64,000 nucleotides of DNA from Paraburkholderia sprentiae WSM5005 (GCF_001865575.2 NZ_CP017562.2:1612001-1676000); one strand, 5' to 3'; numbered from the stretch's first letter, positions 55,435-64,000 are shown. Notes: a model not told the origin generated them from the letters alone. Program-made: numbers and translations.

Positions 55435-56243
55435 GCACCAGCGTTCGCAACAAGCCTCGCGGCAAGTCCTCCGCTAGCGCGGCCAGCGCCATGCCCAAAA
55501 CAGCGCGTGGCAGCGACGACGCGCCGGCCGCGCGCTACGAGCAGGTCAAGCAGCACATCCGCCAGGTCATCGAATCGGGCGAACGCCAGGCGGGCGACCG
55601 TCTGCCTTCGGAGCTCGACCTCGTCGCGACGCTCGGCGTCTCGCGCATGACGGTCAACCGCGCGCTGCGCGAGCTCGCCGACGCGGGGCTCGTCACGCGG
55701 GTATCGGGCGTCGGTACTTTCGTCGCGCCGAACAAGCCGCAGTCCACGCTATTGATGATCGCCCACATCGGCGACGAGATCCGCTCGCGCGGCCACGCGT
55801 ATCGGTGCGACATGGTGCTGTTGCAGCGCGAGACCGCGTCGGTCACGGTGTCGAACGCATTAGCGCTGGCGCCGGGCGCTTCGGTGTTTCATGTGATCTG
55901 CGTGCATCGCGAGAACGGCCTGCCGGTGCAGCTCGAAGATCGCTATGTCAATCCGGCCGTCGCGCCGGATTTTCTGCAGCACGATTTTTCGGCGCTCAAG
56001 CCGTCCGAGTATCTGCTGACGGTCGTGCCGATGCACGATCTCGAACACGTGGTCGACGCGGCGCTGCCGACGCCCGCCGAAGCCGAGCTGCTCGACATTC
56101 ACGCCGCGGAACCGTGCCTGACGCTGACGCGCCGCACGTGGACGAACGGCGTCGCCGTGACGTTCGCGCGTTTCGTGCATCCGGGTTCGCGCTACCGGCT
56201 CGGTTGCCGCTTTTCGCCGAATACGTCGCAGCGCCAGGGATGA
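55431..56243 (+). CDS. HutC-type GntR regulator of the ABC/oxygenase unit
   Basis: A 270-residue regulator with a basic, disordered N-terminus. Winged helix: [57 protein letters not shown]. The UTRA ligand domain follows ([12 protein letters not shown] region, [15 protein letters not shown], and [12 protein letters not shown]), closely resembling HutC, the histidine utilisation repressor. No hut enzyme genes are adjacent; the gene is co-transcribed with the ABC transporter by a 4-bp overlap, so it likely senses the imported compound and binds GTATATAC sites upstream. Confidence 0.88.
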   Translation: MSTSVRNKPRGKSSASAASAMPKTARGSDDAPAARYEQVKQHIRQVIESGERQAGDRLPSELDLVATLGVSRMTVNRALRELADAGLVTRVSGVGTFVAPNKPQSTLLMIAHIGDEIRSRGHAYRCDMVLLQRETASVTVSNALALAPGASVFHVICVHRENGLPVQLEDRYVNPAVAPDFLQHDFSALKPSEYLLTVVPMHDLEHVVDAALPTPAEAELLDIHAAEPCLTLTRRTWTNGVAVTFARFVHPGSRYRLGCRFSPNTSQRQG

Positions 56244-56263
56244 AGCGCGCTTCAGGCACCGGA

Positions 56264-56983
56264 CTACACGGTCCCCGCCAGATGAAAACGCGACGCCGGA
56301 TGCCATAGCCGCACCGACGTCGCGACGTTCTCGCCGACCCACGTGCGCCGCCACAGCAGCAGACACGGCTCGCCGATATCCATCATCAGATGACGGCGCA
56401 CATAGGCATCGGGCTTCTGCGCATAGATGCGAAATTCGGCGCGCTGCACGGGCGCGAGCCGCACCATGTAGTGATTCGGCGTTTCGACCGAGAAATCCTG
56501 GCGCAGATAGTCAGGGAACACCTTCGGATTGACGAAGCGGTCCTCGTACTGGATCGGCTCGCCCTCCTCGCTATGCACGATGCACGAATGAAACGCGGGG
56601 CCGTTCGCGAGACCGAACGCTGCGAGCGCGTCGGCATCGTCGCTCGGTTCGAGCAACAGCACGCGCGCCGAATGCCGATGACCGCGCGCGGCGATTTCAT
56701 CGGCGATATTGCGGATTTCCAGCACCGTCGATTCATACCGCTGCGGCGCAACGAAGGTGCCCGAGCCTTGCACCCGCGTGAGCACGCGCTCGGCGGTCAG
56801 CTCGCGCAGCGCACGCGACACCGTCATGCGCGCGACGCCGAACTCCTTGACCAGCTCCGCTTCCGAAGGGATCAGTCCGCCCGGCTTCCATGCGCCTTCG
56901 CTGATGCGCTGGACCACGTAGCGCTTGATCTGCTCGTAGGCGGGCATTGCCTTGACCGGCGTGTCGCGAGCGCGATCGCGCAT
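56264..56983 (-). CDS. HutC-type GntR regulator, second
   Basis: A 239-residue regulator. Winged helix: YEQIKRYVVQRISEGAWKPG, SEAELVKEFGVARMTVSRAL. UTRA domain: IADEIAARGHRHSARVLLLE, IQYEDRFVNPKVFPDYLRQDF, CLLLWRRTWVG. It is even closer to HutC in the UTRA start. ATG 56983 has AGGATT upstream; an earlier ATG at 57151 would add an unconserved tail. It is convergent with the previous HutC-like gene. No hut genes are in the window, so its targets are elsewhere. A GTAC-ATAC-GTAC symmetric site lies about 95 bp upstream. Confidence 0.87.
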   Translation of the reverse strand: MRDRARDTPVKAMPAYEQIKRYVVQRISEGAWKPGGLIPSEAELVKEFGVARMTVSRALRELTAERVLTRVQGSGTFVAPQRYESTVLEIRNIADEIAARGHRHSARVLLLEPSDDADALAAFGLANGPAFHSCIVHSEEGEPIQYEDRFVNPKVFPDYLRQDFSVETPNHYMVRLAPVQRAEFRIYAQKPDAYVRRHLMMDIGEPCLLLWRRTWVGENVATSVRLWHPASRFHLAGTV

Positions 56984-57076
56984 GGCGGAATCCTGTTTTT
57001 GCTCGGCCTGCGCGGCGGGCGCTCGGTGCGCCAGTGTGGCTGTTTTCACTCCAAACCTCGTCGGTGGTTCGCCGGT

Positions 57077-57092
57077 GGTACATACGTACACC
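57077..57092. promoter_or_regulatory. Symmetric site upstream of the second HutC-like gene
   Basis: GGTACATACGTACACC contains two GTAC units 8 bp apart, similar in form to HutC-type half-sites. Low certainty. Confidence 0.35.
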
Positions 57093-57160
57093 GTGGCCGG
57101 TTCTCCGGCGGCGGGGAGCAATCTTACCCGGTCCGACGGCGGCGCTCCCACCAGGATGCG

Positions 57161-57841
57161 CTACCAGATAGACGGCACGAAACGGTAACGCACACGAGCC
57201 ATGTATTCGGTGTAGCCGTCGAGCTGCTCGGCGAGCAGCCGCTCCTCGCGCACCGCGCGCCAGCCCATGCCGTACGCCATCACCGGCAGCGCCAGAAGCC
57301 CCCACCACGAGCCGAGCAAGAGCGGCGTGCCGACGAAGAACACCAGCGCGGCCGCGTACATCGGATGACGGACGTACGCGTAGGGGCCGGTGTCGGCGAC
57401 CTTGTGCCCGCGGCTCGCCTGGATCTTGACGACCGGCGCCGCATAGCTGTTCGCGCGAAACACCAGGCGACACAAGAAGATGCACAGGAACACGCACAGC
57501 GCGCCGAGGCTCATGAGCCACACCGGCAGCGGCGCGGACCAGCGAAAGCGCATCGCATCGAAGCCCATCAGGATCAGCCAGCCGCACCACGCGGCCCCGA
57601 TCCCGGCCATGAATAGACGATCCCAGCGGCTTTGCTGCGCCTGCACGAGCGGCGCGAGCCGCTCGGCGAGCAGCGCGGGATCATGCCGCGCGAGCCACAC
57701 GCCGAGCCACAGGCTCAATACCGCCAGCTCGAGCAGATACCACCATGCGGCCGGCCACGCGAGCGTGCCGGCCGCGCCGAACAGCAGCACGCCCATGAAC
57801 GCCAGCCACGCCAGCGATTGCAGGATCAGACGCGTGAGCAT
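57161..57841 (-). CDS. Isoprenylcysteine carboxyl methyltransferase-family membrane protein
   Basis: A 226-residue membrane protein with five or so helices. The C-terminal ICMT/PEMT signature is GPYAYVRHPMYAAALVFFVG with EERLL and GYTEYMARVRYRFVPSIW, the S-adenosylmethionine-binding half. Bacterial members methylate unknown small lipids or substrates. It is separated from the arylamine acetyltransferase gene by 24 bp on the same strand, so the two may form an operon. Confidence 0.85.
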   Translation of the reverse strand: MLTRLILQSLAWLAFMGVLLFGAAGTLAWPAAWWYLLELAVLSLWLGVWLARHDPALLAERLAPLVQAQQSRWDRLFMAGIGAAWCGWLILMGFDAMRFRWSAPLPVWLMSLGALCVFLCIFLCRLVFRANSYAAPVVKIQASRGHKVADTGPYAYVRHPMYAAALVFFVGTPLLLGSWWGLLALPVMAYGMGWRAVREERLLAEQLDGYTEYMARVRYRFVPSIW

Positions 57842-57865
57842 GTGCGGCTTCCTCGCGCGGTCGGG

Positions 57866-58702
57866 TTACGCGCTGTCGTCGCGCGTGCGCACGCGCTCGA
57901 ACACGTCGGCGATATCGATGTCCTCCAGGTTCATGCCGAAGCGCTCACGCAGACAGTCGGCGAGTTCGGCCGCGCTCGCGAGGCGCCGTTCCTTGACGAT
58001 CTGTCCTTGTGCGTCGCGCTCGTTGTACTGATCGTTGAATAGCGCGACGCGCAGTTCGGGCAACACGCGGGACGCCAGCAGGTTATGAACGAACTTCGAG
58101 TCCGGCGAGGTCGACGTGTACCAGTTGGAGGTTTCATAGTCGACCCACTCGACTGCGCGTAGATCGACGTGATAAACGCGGGCCCAGCTGTCGTCCGGCG
58201 CCAGCACCTCGAGATAGACGGTGTCGTGCCCCGCGTCGGCGAGACGGAAGGTGCCGAGCGGAATCGCCTGCGCGAGGCCGGCGGTCAGCCGCAGCGGCGC
58301 GGTCAGCGTCACGGCGCCGAAGCCGACGTCGGCGATCCATTCGTCGCCGTCGATATCGACGCGCAGCACCATATGCGTGCGCGGCGCAATCGTGCCCGGC
58401 GCGCGGCCCCACGCGACGCGCGCAAGCATCGGCGTGATCTTGAAGCCAAGTTGCATCAGCACGTTCGCGAACAGAATGTTCTGCTCGAAGCAGTAGCCAC
58501 CGCGCTTTTCGGTCACGAGCTTGCGTTCGAGGGCTGCGGGGTCGAGCCTGACCGGTCGGCGCGTCAAGGGGTGCAGATTCTCGAACGGGATCGCGGCGGG
58601 ATGGAGCCGGTGAATCGTCCGGAGCACGTCGAGCGTGGCGGCGCGCGGGCCCTGATAGCCGATGCGAGCGAAGTAGTTTTCCAGATTGACGGAGTGGAAC
58701 AT
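57866..58702 (-). CDS. Arylamine N-acetyltransferase
   Basis: A 278-residue NAT enzyme (EC 2.3.1.5 family). The catalytic triad Cys71 in RGGYCFEQN, His110 in PRTHMVLRV and Asp125 in WIADVGFGA matches the canonical C69-H107-D122 spacing. The N-terminal PFENLHPLTRRPV is also conserved. It transfers acetyl groups from acetyl-CoA to arylamines or hydrazines. It may be co-transcribed with the methyltransferase downstream. Confidence 0.93.
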   Translation of the reverse strand: MFHSVNLENYFARIGYQGPRAATLDVLRTIHRLHPAAIPFENLHPLTRRPVRLDPAALERKLVTEKRGGYCFEQNILFANVLMQLGFKITPMLARVAWGRAPGTIAPRTHMVLRVDIDGDEWIADVGFGAVTLTAPLRLTAGLAQAIPLGTFRLADAGHDTVYLEVLAPDDSWARVYHVDLRAVEWVDYETSNWYTSTSPDSKFVHNLLASRVLPELRVALFNDQYNERDAQGQIVKERRLASAAELADCLRERFGMNLEDIDIADVFERVRTRDDSA

Positions 58703-58790
58703 CGGCGGAATTCCGGTTGGGTGGCAGGTTCGGCGCGATCATAGCGGCTATCGCTTTGAATCGACCGCGCCTGGCGAAGCGCCAATGCGC

Positions 58791-59468
58791 CTACAAGCCT
58801 TTTAACGCCGACGTCGCGATCGACGGCACGGTAATCCCATGGCTCGACGCGAACTGCACGGCCGAGCTCAGCGTCGACATCAGCGACTGCAACTGCCCAG
58901 GCGCCGATTGCGCGATATACGAAGCGCTTTGCGCGGTCTGCGGATTGAGGCCCGATTGCAGCAGCGACGACGGACTCATCTGACCTAGGCTGCCGAGCCC
59001 CGACTGCAAGCTCGAATACTGGCTCACGCCCTTGCCGAGCGACGATAGCCCCTCGGTGAACGCTTCCTTGTTGACCGGCGTCGCAGAGGCGCCGCCACTT
59101 GCATGACTGGCGAACGCATCGGTCAGCTTCTGCGACAGCGACTGCTGGGTGCTACCGGCCTGCGTCAACTGACTGACCGACGGCGCGCCGCCGCTCAGGA
59201 GTCCCGCCGCCTGCTGCGCCTGGCCGGCCGCACTCGTCATGCCCATCGCCGATGCGAGACTCGATTGACCGCTCAGCACCTGCTGGTTCGCGCCCACATA
59301 GCTCTGCAGCAGTTGCGACATGCCGCCCGACGACGCGCCGCCAGCCGCCGAGTTATCATCACCGCCGCCGATGCCGAACTGCTTCAGATTCAACTGCGCG
59401 TGCGCCGCGCCGCCCAGCAACAGACCGCCGCTCGCCAGCAACGAAACCAGAAGACTGCGCTTGCTCAT
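58791..59468 (-). CDS. Secreted Ser/Gly/Gln-rich protein of unknown function
   Basis: A 225-residue exported protein. The signal peptide is MSKRSLLVSLLASGGLLLGGAAHAQ. The mature part is Ser, Gly, Gln and Ala rich with helix-like stretches (SQLLQSYVGANQQVLSGQS) and no Cys. A very strong ribosome-binding site, AAGGAGGTGG, is next to the start, so it is probably abundant. The family is not recognised with certainty; biofilm, envelope or matrix roles are possible. Confidence 0.7.
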   Translation of the reverse strand: MSKRSLLVSLLASGGLLLGGAAHAQLNLKQFGIGGGDDNSAAGGASSGGMSQLLQSYVGANQQVLSGQSSLASAMGMTSAAGQAQQAAGLLSGGAPSVSQLTQAGSTQQSLSQKLTDAFASHASGGASATPVNKEAFTEGLSSLGKGVSQYSSLQSGLGSLGQMSPSSLLQSGLNPQTAQSASYIAQSAPGQLQSLMSTLSSAVQFASSHGITVPSIATSALKGL

Positions 59469-59645
59469 TTCCACCTCCTTACTTTGACTTTCGGGGTTAC
59501 TCGTGCGCTTCGACACCTCACCTCGTCGCACGTTCGGTCCGAGTGCTCAATACGCTGACATTACATTGTTATTACTAGCTATTTACGCCCTCACGGAGTT
59601 GACGAGCAGACCGTCAATCCGGTGATGACGAACCCGTCATATCGA

Positions 59646-59660
59646 TGAGAGTCGTTCTCA
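59646..59660. promoter_or_regulatory. Fur-like box upstream of the OprB-type porin
   Basis: TGAGAGTCGTTCTCA matches the 7-1-7 Fur pattern TGAGAATNATTCTCA at 12 of 14 fixed positions. It lies about 97 bp before the porin start. An inverted repeat TTGACG-N7-CGTCAA is just upstream (59599-59617). Confidence 0.5.
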
Positions 59661-59756
59661 CTTTGTGTGGACGCTCGCAAGCCACCTGAGTACGATCACG
59701 CCATCGTCTGCTTTGGCATTGATCACATCGGTCAAAACAACACTAAAAGGATTTCG

Positions 59757-61280
59757 ATGAAGTTGGCCCAACTCAACGGACTGCGCGCCAAAGCGCGTCC
59801 TTTTTGCGACTCTTCCGCAGCTACCGGCGCAACTCATCGTACGCGTTTGCCTTCGATGCGGCGCGTTGCACTGTGCACGGCTTTCGCATGGGCCTCGTTG
59901 GACGTCCACTCGGCGCTGGCCGAAGCCAATCCCGATGCGAACCCGGAAGCCCCCGAAGCCGACCTGACCATTCAGGCGACGCAGACCAACCCGTGGACGG
60001 GCCTCTGGAACCGCCAGCAATTGCTCGGCGACATGGGCGGCCTGCGTCCGTGGCTCGGCAAGTACGGCATGACCTTCACGCTGACCGAAACCAGCGAAGT
60101 GCTGGCCAATCTGCGCGGCGGTCTCGAACGCGGCGCGGATTACGACGGCCTGACCACCGCCACCTTGCAGATGGATACGCAAAAGGCGTTCGGCCTGCCG
60201 GGCGGCCTTTTCAACGTCAGCGCGCTGCAGATTCACGGCGCCAACCTGAGCGCGAACAAGCTCGGCACGCTGAATACCGCGAGCGGCATCGAGGCCGACG
60301 ACGCGACCCGCCTGTGGGAGCTCTGGTATCAGCAGTCGTTCCTGAACAAGCGCGTCGACGTGAAGATCGGCCAGCAGAGTCTCGACCAGGAATTCATCAC
60401 GAGCACGTATGCGGCGCTGTTCCTCAACACGATGTTCGGCTGGCCCGCACTGCCCTCGTACGACCTGCCGTCGGGCGGTCCCGCCTATCCGCTCGCGGGT
60501 CTCGGCGTGCGCGTGCGCGGCCAGCTCACGCCTTCGTTGACCGCGCTTGCCGGCGTGTATTCGGGCGACCCGCTCGGCAACGACCCGAACAACAGGAGCG
60601 GCACGAACTTCAATCTGCATAACGGCGCATTGTGGATCGGCGAGTTGCAGTATGCGATCAACCAGCCGGCCGAAGGCGACATGGCCGGCACGGGCGGCGG
60701 CGCTTTGCCGGGCACCTACAAGCTGGGCGTCTGGTACAACACCAACGCGTTTGCCGATCAGCGCTACGACAACATGGGGCTGTCGCTCGCGAATCCGGGC
60801 TCGACCGGCATTGCCGCCAATCACCGCGGCAACTACAGCTTCTACGCGGTCGCCGACCAGATGGTGTGGCGCCACGAGCCCGACGGGCCGCGCAGCCTCG
60901 GCGTGTTCGCGCGCGTGATGGGCGCGCCGGGCGATCGCAACCTCGTGAGCGTCGCGGCCAACCTCGGCGTGGTGCTGAAGGCGCCGTTCAAGGGGCGCGA
61001 CAACGACAGCGCCGGGCTCGCGCTGACCTACATCAAGATCGGCAGTCACGTCAACGGACTCGATCAAGACTTCCTGGCATTCAACGGCAGCCCGTACGGC
61101 GTGCGCACCAGCGAAACCGCGCTCGAGGCGACCTACCAGTACCAGGTCAATCCGTGGTGGCAGGTGCAGGCCGACGCGCAATACACGTTCAACGCCGGCG
61201 CGGGCCAGAACCCGACCGACCCGACGCAGCCGCTGCGCAATACGTTCGTCGTCGGCGTACGGACCATCATCAACTTCTGA
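59757..61280 (+). CDS. OprB-family carbohydrate-type outer-membrane porin
   Basis: A 507-residue outer-membrane protein. The N-terminus is unusually long before the hydrophobic signal (VALCTAFAWASLDVHSALA). The mature part has the OprB-family fold: QQLLGDMGGLRPWLGKYG near the start, QQSLDQEFI, GLGVRVRGQLTPSLTA and the closing aromatic strand TFVVGVRTIINF with terminal Phe. ATG 59757 has AAAAGG upstream. OprB porins pass sugars, but a Fur-like box in the promoter suggests control by iron or another metal. Signal peptide cleavage is probably near ALAEANPD. Confidence 0.87.
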   Translation: MKLAQLNGLRAKARPFCDSSAATGATHRTRLPSMRRVALCTAFAWASLDVHSALAEANPDANPEAPEADLTIQATQTNPWTGLWNRQQLLGDMGGLRPWLGKYGMTFTLTETSEVLANLRGGLERGADYDGLTTATLQMDTQKAFGLPGGLFNVSALQIHGANLSANKLGTLNTASGIEADDATRLWELWYQQSFLNKRVDVKIGQQSLDQEFITSTYAALFLNTMFGWPALPSYDLPSGGPAYPLAGLGVRVRGQLTPSLTALAGVYSGDPLGNDPNNRSGTNFNLHNGALWIGELQYAINQPAEGDMAGTGGGALPGTYKLGVWYNTNAFADQRYDNMGLSLANPGSTGIAANHRGNYSFYAVADQMVWRHEPDGPRSLGVFARVMGAPGDRNLVSVAANLGVVLKAPFKGRDNDSAGLALTYIKIGSHVNGLDQDFLAFNGSPYGVRTSETALEATYQYQVNPWWQVQADAQYTFNAGAGQNPTDPTQPLRNTFVVGVRTIINF

Positions 61281-61354
61281 GGCCGGCCGGTGACGCGCGC
61301 GCTTGCGTCGACCGCCTATTCGCGGGCTTAGCAGGCTGCGGCAGGCATTCGCGG

Positions 61355-62215
61355 CTACCGCAACGACAAATCCTGCACCATCTGCTGCGCCAGATAATCG
61401 CAGGTCGGCCGATCCGATTTCGCGCTGCGCGCGACCACGATATCGAGCGGCGCTATTTTCGGCAGGCCTTGCGCGTCGCCGAGAATCGCGAGCCGCGGCG
61501 GCACGCTGCAACGCGTCAGCGCAATCACCGACAAACCCGCATCCACGGTCGCGACGAGCCCCATCAAACTCGCGCTGCTGAACGCCGCGCGATAACGGAT
61601 GCGCGCGCCATCCAGCGCGGCCAACGTATGCTGACGCGCGACGCAGCCCGGCTCGTACAACCCGACCGGCAACGGCGACGCCTTCAACACCGGCGTATCG
61701 ACCGACGCCCCCACCCACACCATCGGTTCGCTGCGTACGAATTCGCCGCGCAATCTGCGGTCGCGCGTCACGAATGCGAGGTCGATCTTGTTGTCGGCGA
61801 GCATCGGCGCGAGCGCCGTGCTCTGCGCGCAGACGATCTCGATTTCGACGCGCGGATACAGCGTCGCGAAACGCCGCAACACCGGCGACAGCAGCGACGA
61901 CACGTAGTCGTCCGGCGCGCCCAGCACCACGCGCCCGGTCACCTCGGGCCGCACGATCGCCGACCACGCCTCCTCCTGCAACGCCAGCGCGCGCCGCGCA
62001 TAGTCGAGCAGCGTATTGCCGGGCCGCGTCAGCGCGAGGTTGCGCGTGTTGCGTGCGAACAGCGTCGTGCCGAGCATCGTTTCGAGCCGCTTGATCTGCA
62101 TGCTGACCGCCGCCTGCGAGCGATGCACGCTCGCCGCCGCCTTCGTGAAGCTGCCCGCCTCCGCGACCGCGACGAAGCTGCGCAACAGATCGACGTCGAA
62201 TTCAGGATTCACCAC
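61355..62215 (-). CDS. LysR-family transcriptional regulator
   Basis: A 286-residue LysR protein. The HTH is FDVDLLRSFVAVAEAGSFTK, AAASVHRSQAAVSMQIKRLE, TMLGTTLFARN. The effector domain follows with RVVLGAPDDYVSSLLSPVL. Divergent from an EamA transporter, 84 bp between starts, which it probably controls. Ligand unknown. Confidence 0.9.
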   Translation of the reverse strand: MVNPEFDVDLLRSFVAVAEAGSFTKAAASVHRSQAAVSMQIKRLETMLGTTLFARNTRNLALTRPGNTLLDYARRALALQEEAWSAIVRPEVTGRVVLGAPDDYVSSLLSPVLRRFATLYPRVEIEIVCAQSTALAPMLADNKIDLAFVTRDRRLRGEFVRSEPMVWVGASVDTPVLKASPLPVGLYEPGCVARQHTLAALDGARIRYRAAFSSASLMGLVATVDAGLSVIALTRCSVPPRLAILGDAQGLPKIAPLDIVVARSAKSDRPTCDYLAQQMVQDLSLR

Positions 62216-62233
62216 TTATCAACCAGGCTTATG

Positions 62234-62252
62234 GAATTGCTCAATTTAATTC
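62234..62252. promoter_or_regulatory. Candidate LysR box
   Basis: GAATT-N9-AATTC, a 19-bp inverted repeat of LysR-operator size (T-N11-A pattern) between the divergent LysR and EamA genes. Confidence 0.45.
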
Positions 62253-62299
62253 GTTTGTGATGAGCCCGCAAGCGGCGCAATACTCGCTCGCATCATCTT

Positions 62300-63247
62300 A
62301 TGGAGTCGTTTCGCATGTCCCTCACCTCACGCCAGCAAGGCGCGATCACGCTGGCAAGCGGCGGGCTGCTGATGGGCACGATCGGCGTCTTCGTCGAGGA
62401 GGCGCGGCTCGACGCGCTGACGCTCGTGTTTTTCCGCTGCCTGTTCGGCTTTCTGTCGCTCGCCGCGTATTGCGCGTGGAAGGGCTTGTTCGCGCGCGCG
62501 CAGTTCACGCGCCGCACGGTCGTGCTCGCGCTGATCTCCGGCGTTCTGATGGTCACGCAGTGGGTCGGCTTTTTCGACGCGATTCATCGCACCAGCATCG
62601 CGGTCGCGACCGTCGTGTTTCATGTCCAGCCGTTCTGGGTCGTGCTGATCGGCGCGGCGCTGTTCAACGAGCGGCTCGGCGCGGACCGGCTCGGCTGGAT
62701 CGCGACGGCGTTCGTCGGGCTGGTGCTCGCGTCGGGCGTGGTCGCGGCCGGCAATCTGCAAGGCCACGCCAGCTATCTGATCGGCTTGAGCGAAGCGCTG
62801 CTCGGCTCGCTGCTGTATGCGAGCGTCACGCTGATCGCGAAGAGCCTCGGCGAATTGCGTCCGCATCTGCTGACGCTCACGCAATGCGCGGTCGGCGCGA
62901 TTTGCCTGCCGCTGATTGCGCCACTGGTCGCGCCTTTGACGCTCACGCATATCGGTCCGATGCAGTGGTTCTGGCTGATCGGCATGGGTGTGCTGCACAC
63001 GGGATTGTCGTATGTGCTGATTTACGGCGCACTGCCCAAGCTCAGCACCTCCGTCATCGCGGTGCTGCTGTTCGTTTATCCGCTAACCGCCATCGTCGTG
63101 GATGCGCTCGTGTACGGCCGCGCGCTGTCGCTGTCGCAACTCGCGGGTATGGCGCTGATCGTCGCCGCGAGTCTCGGCGTCAATCTGGGCTGGCCGTTGC
63201 TCACGCTGCTGCATCCGGGCGGGCGGGCGCGCAGTCACGCGAAGTAA
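62300..63247 (+). CDS. EamA-family (DMT) transporter
   Basis: A 315-residue inner-membrane protein with about 10 helices and two EamA repeats (ASGGLLMGTIGVFVEEARL, then SEALLGSLLYASVTLIAKSL). The end YPLTAIVVDALVYGRALS is conserved. ATG 62300 or 62315 may be the start. Controlled probably by the divergent LysR gene; likely exports an amino acid or metabolite. Confidence 0.87.
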   Translation: MESFRMSLTSRQQGAITLASGGLLMGTIGVFVEEARLDALTLVFFRCLFGFLSLAAYCAWKGLFARAQFTRRTVVLALISGVLMVTQWVGFFDAIHRTSIAVATVVFHVQPFWVVLIGAALFNERLGADRLGWIATAFVGLVLASGVVAAGNLQGHASYLIGLSEALLGSLLYASVTLIAKSLGELRPHLLTLTQCAVGAICLPLIAPLVAPLTLTHIGPMQWFWLIGMGVLHTGLSYVLIYGALPKLSTSVIAVLLFVYPLTAIVVDALVYGRALSLSQLAGMALIVAASLGVNLGWPLLTLLHPGGRARSHAK

Positions 63248-63284
63248 AAGCGCGCCGCGCCCACCGGGGTTTAAATGCGCTCCT

Positions 63285-64000
63285 TCACTGCGGCAAAGTC
63301 TCGCCGCGCGTCTCCGGCGCGAACGGAATCACGAACAGGCCGACGATGAACACGAGCGCGGTCAATGCGACCGGCACGCCCAGCGTGTGCATGTGCAGCA
63401 CCGCCGCGCCGAGCAGAAAGTTGACGCCCGCGCCGACGAATCGCCCAAACGACGTGCAAAACGCAAACGCGGTCGCGCGCACGCGGGTTTCGAACTGCTC
63501 GGGCAGCCACAGGCTGAACAACGCAAAGTTGCCGCCGAAAAAGCCGAGCACGAACAGCCACGCGATGAACGGCGCAAGCCCATTCGGTAGATAGAACGCC
63601 CAGCCGAAGCTCGCCGCGATCGACACCGCCATCCCCGCGAAGTACACCGCGAGCGTCAACTTGCGGCCGATGCGCTCGGCCATTGGAGGCAGCGCGAGAC
63701 AACCGAGGATCGTGCCGATCGACAGCAGGCCGGTTGCGAGCGACGCAGTGCGAATCGAATCGCCCTTGGACATGCCCGCGCGCGCCGCGAGCTGGATCAC
63801 CGCGGACGGTTCATAGACAGCACCCGCCCACAGTCCGATGATCGCGATCGTCAGCAGAATGCACGCGACCCACGTCCGACGCCGGTACGCCGGTCCGAGT
63901 ATCTCGCGCAGCGGCTTCGCGCGCACCGTCTTTGCGTCGGCCTTCTGCCACTTCTCCGGCTCCTTCACGCGCAGCAGAATCAGAATCGCGACGACGACCG
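63285..64000 (-). CDS. MFS transporter, 5' part outside the window
   Basis: The C-terminal six-helix half of a major facilitator carrier, about 238 codons visible. It includes the central loop (EPEKWQKADAK), then helices with ERIGRKLTLAVYFAGM (motif A of the second half) and LWLPEQFETRVRATAFAFC, which is typical of the metabolite:H+ symporter (sialate/aromatic acid) group. The start lies beyond the right edge. Ends with FAPETRGETLPQ, a common MFS tail. Confidence 0.85.
   Translation of the reverse strand, partial: VVVAILILLRVKEPEKWQKADAKTVRAKPLREILGPAYRRRTWVACILLTIAIIGLWAGAVYEPSAVIQLAARAGMSKGDSIRTASLATGLLSIGTILGCLALPPMAERIGRKLTLAVYFAGMAVSIAASFGWAFYLPNGLAPFIAWLFVLGFFGGNFALFSLWLPEQFETRVRATAFAFCTSFGRFVGAGVNFLLGAAVLHMHTLGVPVALTALVFIVGLFVIPFAPETRGETLPQ

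Noticed and set aside
59658..61967. A 769-codon minus-strand open frame opposite the porin and LysR genes
   Set aside because: It is an antisense shadow in very GC-rich DNA: Arg/Ala/Gly-rich, no domain, no ribosome-binding site, and the real porin and LysR proteins occupy the span.

Overview
The window is a gene-dense, high-GC chromosomal segment (64 kb, about 56 protein genes, no rRNA or tRNA seen). It looks like a plant- or soil-associated beta-proteobacterium of the Burkholderia/Paraburkholderia type. The basis is the base composition, the Burkholderia-style general porin, the many GntR, MocR, LysR and TetR regulators each paired with a transporter, and a large oxidative hexuronate/hexarate catabolic block. 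Both edges cut genes: a sensor kinase at the left and an MFS transporter at the right.

Layout. 1-16.9 kb is mixed housekeeping and accessory content: a sensor kinase overlapping a periplasmic molybdopterin-fold protein, a phosphoribosyltransferase-HAD fusion, a NERD-helicase, a GST, a Zur-type regulator, a lone receiver protein, an RraA-like protein, a TetR/MFS efflux pair, a zinc-ribbon membrane protein, an orphan TAXI solute-binding protein, a MocR/EamA divergent pair with an obvious palindromic operator, a GNAT acetyltransferase and a glycolipid-binding-like protein.

17.1-37.7 kb is the centrepiece. It encodes uptake and oxidation of galacturonate/glucuronate and of galactarate/glucarate: a porin, a TRAP transporter, two MFS carriers, two uronate dehydrogenases, a lactonase, GarD, KdgD, alpha-ketoglutarate semialdehyde dehydrogenase, GarL, GarR and a FadR-type GntR regulator. 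A recurring operator with core GTTGTA-SGAYGAC lies in front of nearly every transcription unit and ties the block into one regulon. The ketodeoxyglucarate intermediate has two exits: KdgD/KGSADH to 2-oxoglutarate, and GarL/GarR to pyruvate plus glycerate.

The block is interrupted at 32.9-35.1 kb by a small foreign island. It holds two IS5-like transposase relics on the minus strand flanking a small DUF7079-like gene, followed by a polymorphic toxin whose C-terminus carries the residues expected of the CdiA-CT RNase A-like domain, and its CdiI-like immunity gene.

37.7-49.6 kb: a chloroperoxidase-like hydrolase, cytochrome bd oxidase (cydAB plus a DUF2474 small protein), a convergent response regulator and hybrid kinase pair, a possible sigma-factor-like gene, and a large GMC oxidoreductase-hydrolase fusion. 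49.6-56.2 kb is an uncharacterised catabolic unit: a 2-oxoglutarate/Fe(II) oxygenase and a FAD-linked hydroxyacid dehydrogenase are divergent from a polar amino-acid-type ABC transporter and a HutC-type regulator, with two GTATATAC sites in the shared promoter region. 56.2-64 kb: a second HutC-type regulator, an ICMT-family methyltransferase, an arylamine N-acetyltransferase, a Ser/Gly-rich secreted protein, an OprB-like porin preceded by a Fur-like box, a LysR/EamA divergent pair and the truncated MFS gene.

All functional assignments rest on reading translated sequence and motifs by eye; no database search was run.
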